From NCBI GenBank assembly GCA_019649035.1, contig BMAT01013591.1, positions 92,965 through 130,301 on the forward strand: a DNA stretch of 37,337 nucleotides, read 5' to 3'. Numbering within the stretch: the stretch's first letter is position 1; every line of letters begins with the position of its first letter. Shown here one piece after another: positions 1 to 11,409 of this stretch. The position numbers and the translations under genes were made by a program. Source of the stretch: Elysia marginata. Its lineage: Eukaryota > Mollusca > Gastropoda > Plakobranchidae. The notes beneath the pieces are model-generated. The model was not told the origin of the DNA and searched no databases. It was given only the letters and a program-made list of their open reading frames with translations.

Positions 1-367
1 TGATGATGATATGATGACATTGTTTTATTTATGATGATGAATGACGATACTGACAATGAGGGTTTTCTTTATTTGATACATAAAACTGTGATCAAGTATA
101 AGTAGAAATAAAAACATGATACTTTGAGCTTTGTCACAAAGTTTAGAATATTGCACTATTTTTAGAACACTAGAACTGTTTAAAAAACGGTCTTAAAGGC
201 GACTTAAATTCGCTTCTGTTGAAAATTCAAATTCTTTTCTTGTCACAAACATAGGATCTATAGGTGTTTTTAAAGCTTAAAAGGTGAGATAAGGAAAGAG
301 AGAGAGAGACATAGACAGAGAGAGAGAGAGAGAGAGAGAGGGAGGGAAGGAGGGGAAGGGGTTTTAC
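1..367. other. Left edge, intronic or intergenic, with GA microsatellite
   Basis: No coding signal is visible between position 1 and the exon that ends at 368. The stretch is AT-rich, with a short TGATGA-type simple repeat at the very start and a purine-rich GA tract at 296-360. If the 368-521 exon is real, this is its downstream intron, and the GA tract reads as a CU tract starting about 10 bases after the splice donor. Confidence 0.5.
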
Positions 368-521
368 CTCAAATATCATCAGATCCTCTGGCCTAGGAGT
401 GAACTCTGGAATGCATTTGCAAACCCCTTTGATTGTGTCGATAGCGGCTTTGCCTAGACATTTCAACAAGCAACCGATACACATGATTTTACAACAATAC
501 CAGCAATAGGACGGATATCGT
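368..521 (-). CDS. Candidate internal exon of an unidentified cysteine-rich protein (partial gene)
   Basis: An open frame of 51 codons on the minus strand is bounded by a plausible acceptor (pyrimidine tract then CAG, exon from 521) and donor (TTTGAG then GTAAAA, exon end at 368). The peptide is unusually rich in cysteine: eight fall in its first half, arranged C-x2-CC-x3-C-x2-C-x3-C and later CxC, followed by an acidic/hydrophobic end (PRPEDLMIFE). Amino-acid composition and GC content look coding and differ from the surrounding AT-rich DNA. I do not recognise the family. The rest of the gene would lie left of the window, and upstream exons, if any, were not found within it. It could be a chance frame: only one exon supports it. 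Confidence 0.35.
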
Positions 522-1648
522 CTGAAGAAACTTTGAGGAACTCCAACGTGCACAAGGGTCAACCAGAATTCGCCTTGTTTTCATTTGTGCGTGAAACAAG
601 TATTTGGTGAAAACATATTTAGGATATCAACTGAAATCATTTATCACCATCACTGATGCCAAACGTGTTAAAACTCACATGCATCAATTGTGTTTGGAAA
701 ATAATTATAAGTCTAACCCAACCAGTTTATTTTTACTTCCATACATGTATCAAACTGACTTGCATAACTATACCATTGCATTTGCAATATTTGTTTAACA
801 ATATTGATTATTATTGATCTTAATAGGTTTCAAATAGAAAGCTAAAACTTAGGAAAACGGTACCTTTGTGCAAAAGTTTGGTTACTTGTAGGCCTACCGA
901 TAACTTGCATTGATCAGTCAAAAGTTAATTTTTTGTTTTGTTTTTGGGAGAAATAAAATAGTCTGCCGATGCAAGATGCTTAAAAAAACCGCAAATCTAT
1001 TGAAAGTTCTACTAATGTTTTTATGATACAATTTTTAGAATACATTAAAGCTAGATCAAACATCTTCCGCCTTTATATTATATTTGTGATAAACGCAACG
1101 TAAAAATCTATGCTCCGGATCTAAAAACACTGTCACCGTCAAATACATGTACTGATTGTAAAAATTTAAAAAAGACAACTCTAAAATTCTTCGAAGCAGC
1201 TAGATCTACTTCCTTTTCACTGACAAATTTTAACCGCAGGAATTTCTTAGCGGAAAAAAAATTATGGATTTCGTTTTCTTTGTGGGGTGAAACAAAATTC
1301 TCAATTGAGAAGTCGTAACTTTAGAGAAAGGTCTTTTTTTCCTTAATATTTTATGGTAACTGTGCTCATTGGTCTGGAGTTTGTTTTAAATAATGCATCG
1401 AGTACACGCCAAGCAATTAAAATGGGCGAACATTATTTTATTAAAGATAGAGGAAGCTGTATGCTTCTTGGTGCTGGCGTTTACATTTCAACGATAATAA
1501 AAAAGGCTATTTTGCAGCTGTGGTGACTGGTAATTGGTATAAACTGAGACGGCTCCTGCATTCCCAAGATTTTTTTACCCACTCTATAATCATATTAAAT
1601 CAATAATTAACGACATAGTTTACATTAAAATAATAATAGCTAAGTGCC
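522..1648. other. AT-rich non-coding DNA
   Basis: I see no convincing exon, RNA gene or element here. Open frames are short and of non-coding composition. Two copies of the palindrome TACATGTA occur, at 742 and 1144. Confidence 0.5.
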
Positions 1649-1942
1649 TTATTCGGTCCGAAGGTTGGCAACCATGTCTCTCATTTCTTCTCTGTTCTCG
1701 GCCTTCCGTTTCGTATCTCCATAGCTTGTTGACCCTGACCGTTCCTTTACATCGCCCATCCAATTCCTTCTTGGTCTTCCCTGACCTCTCTTCCCTTCGA
1801 TTTTCCCCTCTAGGGATAGTTGTAGCAAAGGTCCCGAGCTGCCTCTCATGATGTGTCCAGCATACCTAAGTTTCCGCTTCATAAGTTGTTGCAACAGTCT
1901 TTCGCCGACATAAAAAGTGGAAATCCATTTGTTGTTTCTCAA
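1649..1942 (-). mobile_element. 3' fragment of a non-LTR (LINE) retrotransposon
   Basis: The minus-strand frame encodes the typical C-terminal tail of a LINE-type reverse-transcriptase polyprotein: an arginine/lysine-rich block ending in YAGHIMR, then EGKIEGKRGQGRPRRNW, then a tail with an R-x-E-E-M-R-D-M-V pattern before the stop at 1649. This GKRGxGRPRRxW signature is characteristic of animal non-LTR elements. Only about 97 codons remain and the catalytic reverse-transcriptase and endonuclease parts are absent. This is a 5'-truncated, dead copy, as expected from incomplete target-primed reverse transcription. Confidence 0.85.
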
Positions 1943-3180
1943 TAATAAAAAAAAGAAATTTTTTTGTTTAACTATAATTTATATGGTGTATATTGGTTTG
2001 GGTGCTGTTAGTTTTGTGTTTTTCAATGTTAGAATATTAGACTATTAGAATACAGAAACTTTCTCAAGATGGGTTTGGAAGAAAATAGCATTGAATTATT
2101 CACCATACACCCTGAAAATAGAGCGATCAAGTTTATAAATGACAGTGACCTGTGTCTTTTTACATAAGCGATAAAGGGTGTGCCAGTCAATGTCATGCAC
2201 TTTGATAATCCTGTCCGTTACAAAATGTATCGATAATAACATCTTACGAGGACGCAAGCTTTGCCTTAAAGATAACGCAGGGATACAGTTGCGATGTACC
2301 TACAAATGGTCATTTCCGCTGTAAGACTCGGTATAGGTAAGTTTATGTTATCAATAGCCTTAACTAATAAGACGGTATCGGAAAGTTTTTAAAAATTTTG
2401 TATGAAATTTTATAGCTAACAGGCCTAAAAATATGCAGGCGTTATTACTCTAGAGCTTTAAACTAGCTACCTGATAACTATTTTTGTTACAATTTAAGGT
2501 GCATGGTGAATAATATTAATAACGCAGATGGTAGAATTTAAAATTTGTTTTCTCTCTAAGCCATCTTGATAGTTATAGTCCTTTGCAAGCAGCCTATCCT
2601 ACTAGAAGACAATTAGATGTTTTGATTAGGCAGAGAAAGAGATACAGTAGATAGATACGAGACCTAGGTAAAGAAATTACGTCTGAGTTTTACTGAACAG
2701 AACGTGAGGTAATGTAAAAAAAAAACAAAAAAAAAACATGTGTTTCAAAAATGTGTGATTCATATTTTTCAAAACAAAAATACACACCCTTTTCAAACGA
2801 TTTGTTGGATTGCTTAAGAAAGCACATCTGTAGAAATACTTGCGCTTGTCTTGTCGTTTTAAAAAAAATAACAAATTAAATCAATCTAAAAATTATTAGA
2901 ATAAAGATTTTATAGAACCATTTTAAGCAAAATTACTTACATTGGTCTAATTTCAGTCTTGTCGATAATGAGTTTCTGTTATGGAACTTAATGAGAAACG
3001 ATCGTGTCTTTGTTAACACTTGGGGCTAAGTAATACTGAACAATGTTTTCACCAAGTAAATTTGAAATTTATTATCATTTGATCTTCAAACTGAGTACCT
3101 ATGAAAGGATCTCTCATGCTGCTGACAAAGTTTATTAGTGACTCTGGATAAAGAGCCTGACGTCAGATAAGATAAAAAAT
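1943..3180. other. Non-coding DNA upstream of the secreted-protein gene
   Basis: AT-rich sequence with no supported exon. It leads into the promoter region of the plus-strand gene. Near its end is a tandem GATA-type site at 3165-3175. Confidence 0.5.
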
Positions 3181-3265
3181 TTTTATACGGAACAGCTGAT
3201 TTCAAAATTGAATGGGACCTGGCTTACACGAGGAGATAATTAAAAAAACACTGCTCGTAACTGAT
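3165..3265 (+). promoter_or_regulatory. Candidate promoter and 5' non-coding exon
   Basis: A tandem GATA site (AGATAAGATAA, about 3165-3175) is followed by a TATA-like box (TTTTTATAC, about 3180-3187) and an E-box (CAGCTG, 3192-3197). About 30 bases further a transcript could start. A consensus donor (GAT then GTAAGT) ends a putative leader exon at 3265. A strong acceptor (pyrimidine tract, TTTTAAAG) ends at 3357, seven bases before the start codon. This would give a short leader intron of 92 bases. All of this is inferred from signal sequences. Confidence 0.35.
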
Positions 3266-3363
3266 GTAAGTTTGTATTTTAAAAATTCATTTAAAATATA
3301 AGCAATTTTTATGCACCAAATAATGTTGTGTGTCTTTTTCCTTGCGTTGTTTTAAAGACAAAA

Positions 3364-6300
3364 ATGGCTGGATTTCTCTTGATCGTACTCATTGTCACTC
3401 TGGGAGCGTCGTCATGTCATGAGACCAGGGGTCTTTCTCAAGAGAGGGCAATACCACCAGAGTTTATACACAAGCTCTATGACTTGATTATCAAACAGCA
3501 GGTAAGGATAATTGGAGCAATAATGTAGTTGCACTGGAAAACTGTTGGTGAAAACAGGAAGAGGGTATGTGTGTCTCATATTAGGGGTTAAGTTCCTACA
3601 CCCTTAGAATCTGATTTACTCAAATTTAAACTCTCATAAGAGGGATGATCTTCGTTTAGGTGGCCTTCCGGGAAGGATATTCAATTTGGGTTTTTTTTCC
3701 CATTATGGCACTGATAATTAATAGTTTTCATGTAAGCTTCTCCGACCTTTATCTTATCACTAGTGTATCATGTTGAAACCAATGCACAAAATTATAGTTC
3801 AGTATTATATTATGCTGTGTAATGTGATAATTGACTTGGAGTTACAAAAACGTTTTGTTTGTCTTGAACAATTGCTAGCCTTAGCAGCACAACCTACTAT
3901 AGAGATAGCTGAAGCTACCAAATTTAAGACATGCGTTCCACTTCATTCGCGCCATGCTCATATTTTCTAGTGTTATAACTAGCTGTTACAGAACTAATCG
4001 TGTTTGTAAAGCAGAAGTTATTTTGTCGTATAAATCTCTAACTTTAAATAAAGAGTAAAAATTTCACAAATTCAGAATCTTATTACACAACGAACTTTCG
4101 TTCATCAAACATAGTCATGAAAAACTAAACTTGGGGGGGTCGGACGGTGTCAACATGTTGGACTCAACGGAACTTTTTACAATTTGGGTAGACAAGACAG
4201 AATCAAGGCCATCTGCAATTTTAAACAATTTTACTCACTATCTCTACGTTCCAGGTTATATTATAACTATTCTCTCACAAGTGTTTCATTGGAAGACTTT
4301 AATTTGCTTTTTCAGACAAAGGAAGACGTTCCTCTGAAGCTGCCTCTTCAGCTGTACCGAAAGAAAGGCGTGTTTAGCAGCGACGTGAAGCTCTATTTTC
4401 ACGGCACGCCGGAGTTCGCGGAGGCACGTCGCCTGATGAATCTGTTTGATAACAACATGTTTGCCACAGCTTGGGTAACGTCATCTTTACTAGAGGCTTA
4501 TCATTTTGGGGATTCCCCGAAACCATCGGAGGAAGACATTTTGCTGGCGCTGAGTGTGAGTGTTGTCGATGAAGTCAAGTACAAGTAGTGAAGTTCGTTC
4601 TCTATCTGAGTCTCTTGTTTCATGTTGCTTCAATGAATTAAAAGTCTTCAAAGTATATCCCATGGAGTCTGTTAAGATATTTTTCGAATTCATGCCTATT
4701 GTACATAGAAACCAGGTGCCTTGAACAGCGTTTATGTTTTAGGTCTTGGGTTAAACTTCATGTCAAATTTCTTCCTCTCTCCAGCTCGGTTTTATTAGTA
4801 TTCACCCATAAAATCTGAACAAATTGGGAAATTAAAAAATAACGAAACAGAAATCCATTTCTTAAAAATAGTATGCCTGAAAACATTTAAAAAAAAACAG
4901 TACCGTTTTGAATGTCATTGCCCAAATCTGTTCCGGGACATCGTATATGGTCAACGAGACAAAACCATGAGATACTATTGATAAAGTAAGGTGTAAAGGT
5001 TATTTCCCTTGCTTTTTAAGTGGCATTAGCTCCTACTTTTTGATTGTGTCAATTCCCTACTACCTCTAAAGAATACCATTTGTTTGTCTCACTCCTCACA
5101 GAGTTTTCAAGTCCACCAAGATAAGAACAAACCTTACGCCAACTCGGCCATGACCTTCTGGCCTCAGAGCTTTGACTCCAGTGTGAATTACTGGCAGAGT
5201 GCTCCAGTAAATTTGGTGGTAGGTTCTTTCAGTCAAGTCTGATTGGTTGGTTGGTTGGTTGAATTTTAACGTCTCCTTTCAACTACAAGGTTATACCGTA
5301 GACGGCGCTTGGGACAATTAAAAGCGTGCTGCCACACTGTGATGTAAGGAGCGCTTGCACACACCACACCCAGTCACATTATCCTAACACCGAAATTTTA
5401 ATTTCGAAAATAGCTCACAAAAAAATTAGGGGTTTCTCTGGGTTATTTTTTTTCTTTACATTATAATTGAAAAGAAGCTTTCATACTTTTTGAATAATTT
5501 ATGACTTCAGATACCTTATGTCTGAAAGCTCAAGTTCCATTATTCAAAATAATAAGGCCATATGAAAATTACGACATCCAAAGCATTTGCACTGGGTGCG
5601 AGACAAATGGACTCCTCGTCATCAAATAATTTTTATCTTAATAAAAAAGTGTTTCATTTCAATAAGTTCAAAGTCGACGCTACTGTAATCGAGAATGATT
5701 AATATTCTGTCTAACGCGTAAGCATTTTAACCTAGGCCCTACTTGCTTGTGTGTGTGTTAAGGTAGAGATGTTATTATAATTATCTTTTTTTTTATTTTC
5801 ATGAGTCTCTGGTGTTTGTTGTTCCTGCCAATTCCTGCTTTATTATGTCGGGAAATGATCTATCTATAAGAAAAAAATGTAAACTGCCTCTACTTCTCGT
5901 GAATTTAGTAATGTTTCTGGTTTTTCTTCACTCTAAAAAAGTGATATAAGGCATCATTATGACAAAATTTCTCACAACCAAAAAATTTTACCAGCAAGAA
6001 CACGATAAAGATCACCTGATAAATTGATCCGCATTTTCGCAGATTCAAATTACCTTCATGTGGAAAGAAAGCTTCAAAATTTCTTATGATGCATGAATGC
6101 TTTCTATCTGTCTCCATCCCTATATCGTAAATCAGCATTACACAACCTGCTTGGTTTTCTGAATAATAAAGCCCTAGCATAATGTTTACAAAATATTAGA
6201 AGTACAAGGTTCATAATCTATACCTGCCAACTCATCCGCCCCTCCCCCTCACCCCAGAAAAGATAAACTTGTAGTTCCGTCGTTGTTGCCTGTAACTCTA

Positions 6301-9300
6301 AAAATGATTGTCTACATCGATATCTGTATACATTACATGTATCAAATAGGCAAATTATTCCCATTGAATCTGTCCTGCTTTTCAGGCCGCGTTTGACATG
6401 GTTAGCAAGTTACCTTTGAATCTCACAATGGAAGCCATGAAACTGATCGGCTTGGGCGACATGGCTAAGTACGTGAAGGAAATAGTGGACTCCAAGTAAG
6501 TTACATGTTCAGCGAATCGCCTGATATTATAGAGCGAATAATAAGAACTGCTAGGTTTAGCAAGGCCATCGGGATCAAATTAATAAGTCAGCCATCCCAA
6601 ATAAATGCGTTTTGCACGTGTTTTTTTTTATGGGACAATGTAGTGCTTGGTTTTAGTACTATATTTTAAATCAATGTGAATATTTGATAAAATATTTGAT
6701 TTAATATTTGTTTCAAAAGGCTCGATTTGACAGAATTGTAATGCTTTATTTATGAAAAGGCTGAGGCCAATGGAGAGAGTCTATAGATATAGCCTACATG
6801 TATATATTTACAGCCATAAATTATTACCTCATTTACAAATTGCTTTGTCGATCTTTAACAAGTTCAATTTCTTGATATTTATCTGTAAGCACCTGTTTCA
6901 AAAAATTCCCGACAACAAAATAGAATCCATGATGTTATTTGTCCTTACTATGAAAACTTTATAATAGTAACTTTCGAGTTTTGAATGTGACGGGTTAAAG
7001 TAAAAAGAATAAACTAAAAACTTCTGCTTTTGACAGTGTGTTAAGCATTCTTTATATTCTTAAATCGTTTATATATAGGTGTCGAAAACTAAGACAGGTT
7101 GAGACCTCTGTGAAATTAGAGTCGAAACTTTTCATTTATTTCACTGGAAATTCAGATATACTACCAATTCTAACAAAACAAGAAAGTGCAATAAAACAAA
7201 AATTGTACATTTACTTCGTTTAATCTAAGAAATTCGCTTGGTGTTATATAAACAGAAATATTCGACGTTACAGAAAATAGAGTTATAGACGAAAAAATTT
7301 TCGGCTTAACGGCAAAAACTTTCTAAACTTTTAATAAGTTGAGGTTTTACAAAAGTTAATTGACAACTGTTCTTTTTGTGGTGTTTCATGAATTGTCCAG
7401 GTTATCGAAATATCTTGAAACAAGCGTGTATTTGGTGCAAACAATTCCTTGGTTTTACACAGTATACATGTATAATTTTAAGCACTAACAATATCAATAA
7501 AGAACCCTTTTCTTGGTCTTAGGTTCGTACCTTACTTTTTTTTGCATCCATAGAGACATGTATCTTCAGGCATTCCACATCCCTCCTGACTTCGATGATA
7601 CATTTGTCAACATAGGATTAGGGTCCCTAATTTTCCAAATGAAAGATGAATTCCCAAACGCCTGGGATATGTGGAGTAAGCTTAACGCTAACGTCACCTC
7701 AGGTGGGTTTGAGAAAAAAATCCAATAATTTTGTTGTTCTATTCTAAACAATTTCAGGAACTTAGATAATGCTATGTAATCTTACTTCCAACAGATTACT
7801 TTTTTTTACGTGACATTTAACCTGAATGCTGTTGGGAAAGAGCAAAACGTAATTTTAGATCTTCTTCATTCTATGATGTGGTCAGTGTGTTATGAGTCAA
7901 TAGATTTTTTACAAGCCATATTACCCTTGGTCTCGGAATTCACTAGCCAGAAAATCTGTAGTAGTAGCTTACTATGTTTTGATCTCGTTTTCTCTTTGTA
8001 GTTGTTCTTTCGGAGCCCTTACCCTTGATAGAGTGACAAAGACCTGATAAAGTTTATGTTGCTTATGTTTCCGTTTTCATTATTTTACAAAATTCCTCTT
8101 TAAGTATAGGTAAATTTCTTAATTGTCATACATAAACTTTTCTGAAGCTTGAAGAGTGATATTGCACCGTTTAATATGCAAAGAGCGATAACATGATTCA
8201 TGCAGTGAATAAAATATCTGATCCGCTGTCACATCAAGTGTATTGACATGTCACTTTAAAAGGTTCTGTTTGTACCCAACTGCAAATATATGCATTGTTA
8301 GATCGTCGAGTATGACCCTCGTCTCCGTATTTTATTTCCATAGCTTTCGTCATGAAAAATAAACTTCTATGGGGATAAATCTAAAACATTTCTACTTTAC
8401 TACATAATGTAAACTGCGCCGTTTATTATTTTGTTAGGATTGATAGATGAATCGGGTTGTAATTCTCCTGTTTTGAAATTGCAGTGTTTGATGATCTGAA
8501 AAAGTACGCTTACCGACCCTTTTCCAAAGACTCACTGGCGAATTACATCGATCCACGAAGCTATTATTACATGCGACATTTCTTGGATGATGCTGCTTTG
8601 AAGGGCGAAGATTTGGCTTTGGTCACAACCTGGGTTAGTGGAGTTTTTATATAACTTCTTTTTAACCAACAACATCGTATAGTGTGTATTGTAAAACTGC
8701 AGACATTACATATTACAATACGGGCTGATTCGAATGAACAGGTGGTAAAGCTTACTTTATGTTGCGAAAATAATGAGAATGTTTAATTCAAACTTGAAAA
8801 GTCTCGCAGTTGTTTTTTGTTCTTTGTTCAGTATTGCCTTGTTGTCGCCTGTCATTCCATTGGCATTAAAAGTATAACGTTAAGCTTTTGGCGAAAAAAA
8901 AAACTGAAAATGTTTATTCTCACCATGTAATTAAAATTGGCCTTTCTTATAGACGTAATATTTTCTCTCACCCTATAGTAATCCTGAACTTTTTAAAACC
9001 ATAATACATGTATCATTTTTGCAAGAAGTTGGATGCTTTGTTTTCTTCACTTCATCTAAGTAAACGAACTATTGCCGATCACATTTCATTTCCAGATACA
9101 AAATAGAGAAGAGCTTCAAGTAGAATCGCGCAAGGGAGTTCAGATGCCGTTTAATGTGAACAATGTGGACATCACTGTTTGTGCTAACACTGTGTTTGGC
9201 ATCACTTCCGGTGTGCTTTCGGGTCTACTTCCTCACAGTGTGTTAGAAGATCCCAAAATTGCGGTTAGTAGTTGAAAAACGCTATATTTATTATGACAGT

Positions 9301-9371
9301 TATTACTTCTCACCTCGTGACATAGCTTATCAATACTGAATTAATTTTCTTCTTTTCCTGCCTCCGCCCTT

Positions 9372-9445
<74 letters not shown>

Positions 9446-11323
9446 CCTCTCTCATTCTCTTTCTTTATCTCATGCTCTCTTTCTCTCTCTCTCTACCCAC
9501 CTATCTATCTATCTATCTCGTTTTCTCTGTTTCTGTTTATTCCTCTATTTCTATATTCACTTTCCATTCCAAGTCTATCATCATTGTAATCTCCAATGCC
9601 CAACTTAATTTTTTTCGGTGATCATTTCAGTTCCGTGCGCTGCTTTTCTTCATATTAATGGCTCCCTGTTTCTTTTTTTTTCTAAACGTTTCAGCAAATC
9701 TACTTAAACACCTCATCACTGATTGCTTATGAGCTAAACACAAATATCTCTAGTCGGCCAGACTTAGCACTGCTCTACTATCCATCTCAAATTGAATTTG
9801 ACTGGTTTGTATCAAGAACAGTGGCTAGCATGGAAGAGGCCATGAAAACAGGCCCTCTGCCCGTGAAGGTAAGAGACATTATTAAAAAATTTTATAATGA
9901 TAAATTAACTTCTCGAGCCTAAGAGATACTAAAACTATGAAACTAAAGAGCTCATGATTTTGGATGCCCAACTTAAATAGCTCGAAACCAATAATATCTT
10001 TGAAAGACGTAAATTAAAACCATTCAACTCTTCAAGCTGGCTGTAGTAATGCTCACTCCCAGAACCTATAAGATTTCCCTTGTCTGTGTTTCTTACATTA
10101 CTGTAAAGGTAGCTTCCCAAACACTGAATGCCCGACACAAGTAAATAAGCCACAGAGTAGGAATAAGTTATACACGTTCAAATGGGGATATAGGTACAGG
10201 TATTTAAGTTATTACCCTCAAAATATTTGAAATTTATAAAAAGACCCCCCCCTCCTCCATACCTCCATATTCTTAAGTACTAACGATCTTGCAGAGAAGC
10301 GAGAGGACAATAAAATACATACATCTATATAGAGTGTGTAAAATAATTATTACATTAATTTCATCCCACACACTATCTCACACGCACACACACACCATCT
10401 CACACTTTTTATGAAACAAACAGGCATAACAAGTGGTTGAAATTTATGATCAATTCGAACATTTGGTGTTTATAACTCACGTCCAGGTGATGGCAACGGT
10501 GTATGAGATTCTGAAGAACGCTACCACTAAAGCGATGACCACGTACATCTTGTCCCAAGCTAGACCAGCAGAGCAAGACACGTTCTACTTCGATGATTTT
10601 CTCGGAGACGGAGACCTCACTTTGGAAGGAAAGCCTTTGGTAATGATTACTGCAGGAAACTGGCCAATTTCTCAGTTTCGATAACTCAGTTTCGAAAACT
10701 TAACCTGCAAGAAGTTGGCCACTTTCTCAGTTTCAAAAAGTTGACTGCAACAGCATTTCATTGTCATTTTTTCCCCCAAAAAGTCGCTGTCAATTTTTTT
10801 TGTATTTTAGTGAGATTTTTAACTCTTTTTCTCGTTGTTATTGTTGTTGTTGTTGTGGTTGTTGCTGCTGCTGGAGTAGCCTATGCGTAATACATTAAAT
10901 GCTAGATTAAAAATTGTAATACCTTCAAGTTCAATACCGGTACTAAATGTAAAGCTATACTACCTTCAAAGTTAAATTTCAAATTGTAGTCAAAACTCAA
11001 TCGATCCTTTTAAAAAAAGGTCGTATGAGTATTAATGTTCCTTTTAAAAATAAGTTCTTCGAACCGGTCCTTTTTCCTACAGATTGTTTTAATTTATTTC
11101 AACTGATTTCATCTTCAACTAAATTTACTTCTCTCGCCTTTCCCTATTCTTGAAAGTATTAAATTGAAACCATGTTTATAGAACAGAGGAGAAGATCGCA
11201 TATTTACCACTGCTATGGCTGTGAACGCCCTCGTGTACACTTGGACCACATATGATAAAACCACGAAGAAGTCATCATGGAAATCTGGTTTGTACTTTAT
11301 ATAATCCTTAACCTTTCAGTAGT

Positions 11324-11409
<86 letters not shown>

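Noticed and set aside
3328..3363. Upstream in-frame ATG giving a protein 12 residues longer
   Set aside because: It lies within the pyrimidine tract of a strong acceptor ending at 3357, so it is probably intronic. The ATG at 3364 gives a clean signal peptide.
9370..9621. Ser/Leu-rich open frame
   Set aside because: Direct translation of a CT microsatellite inside intron 7.
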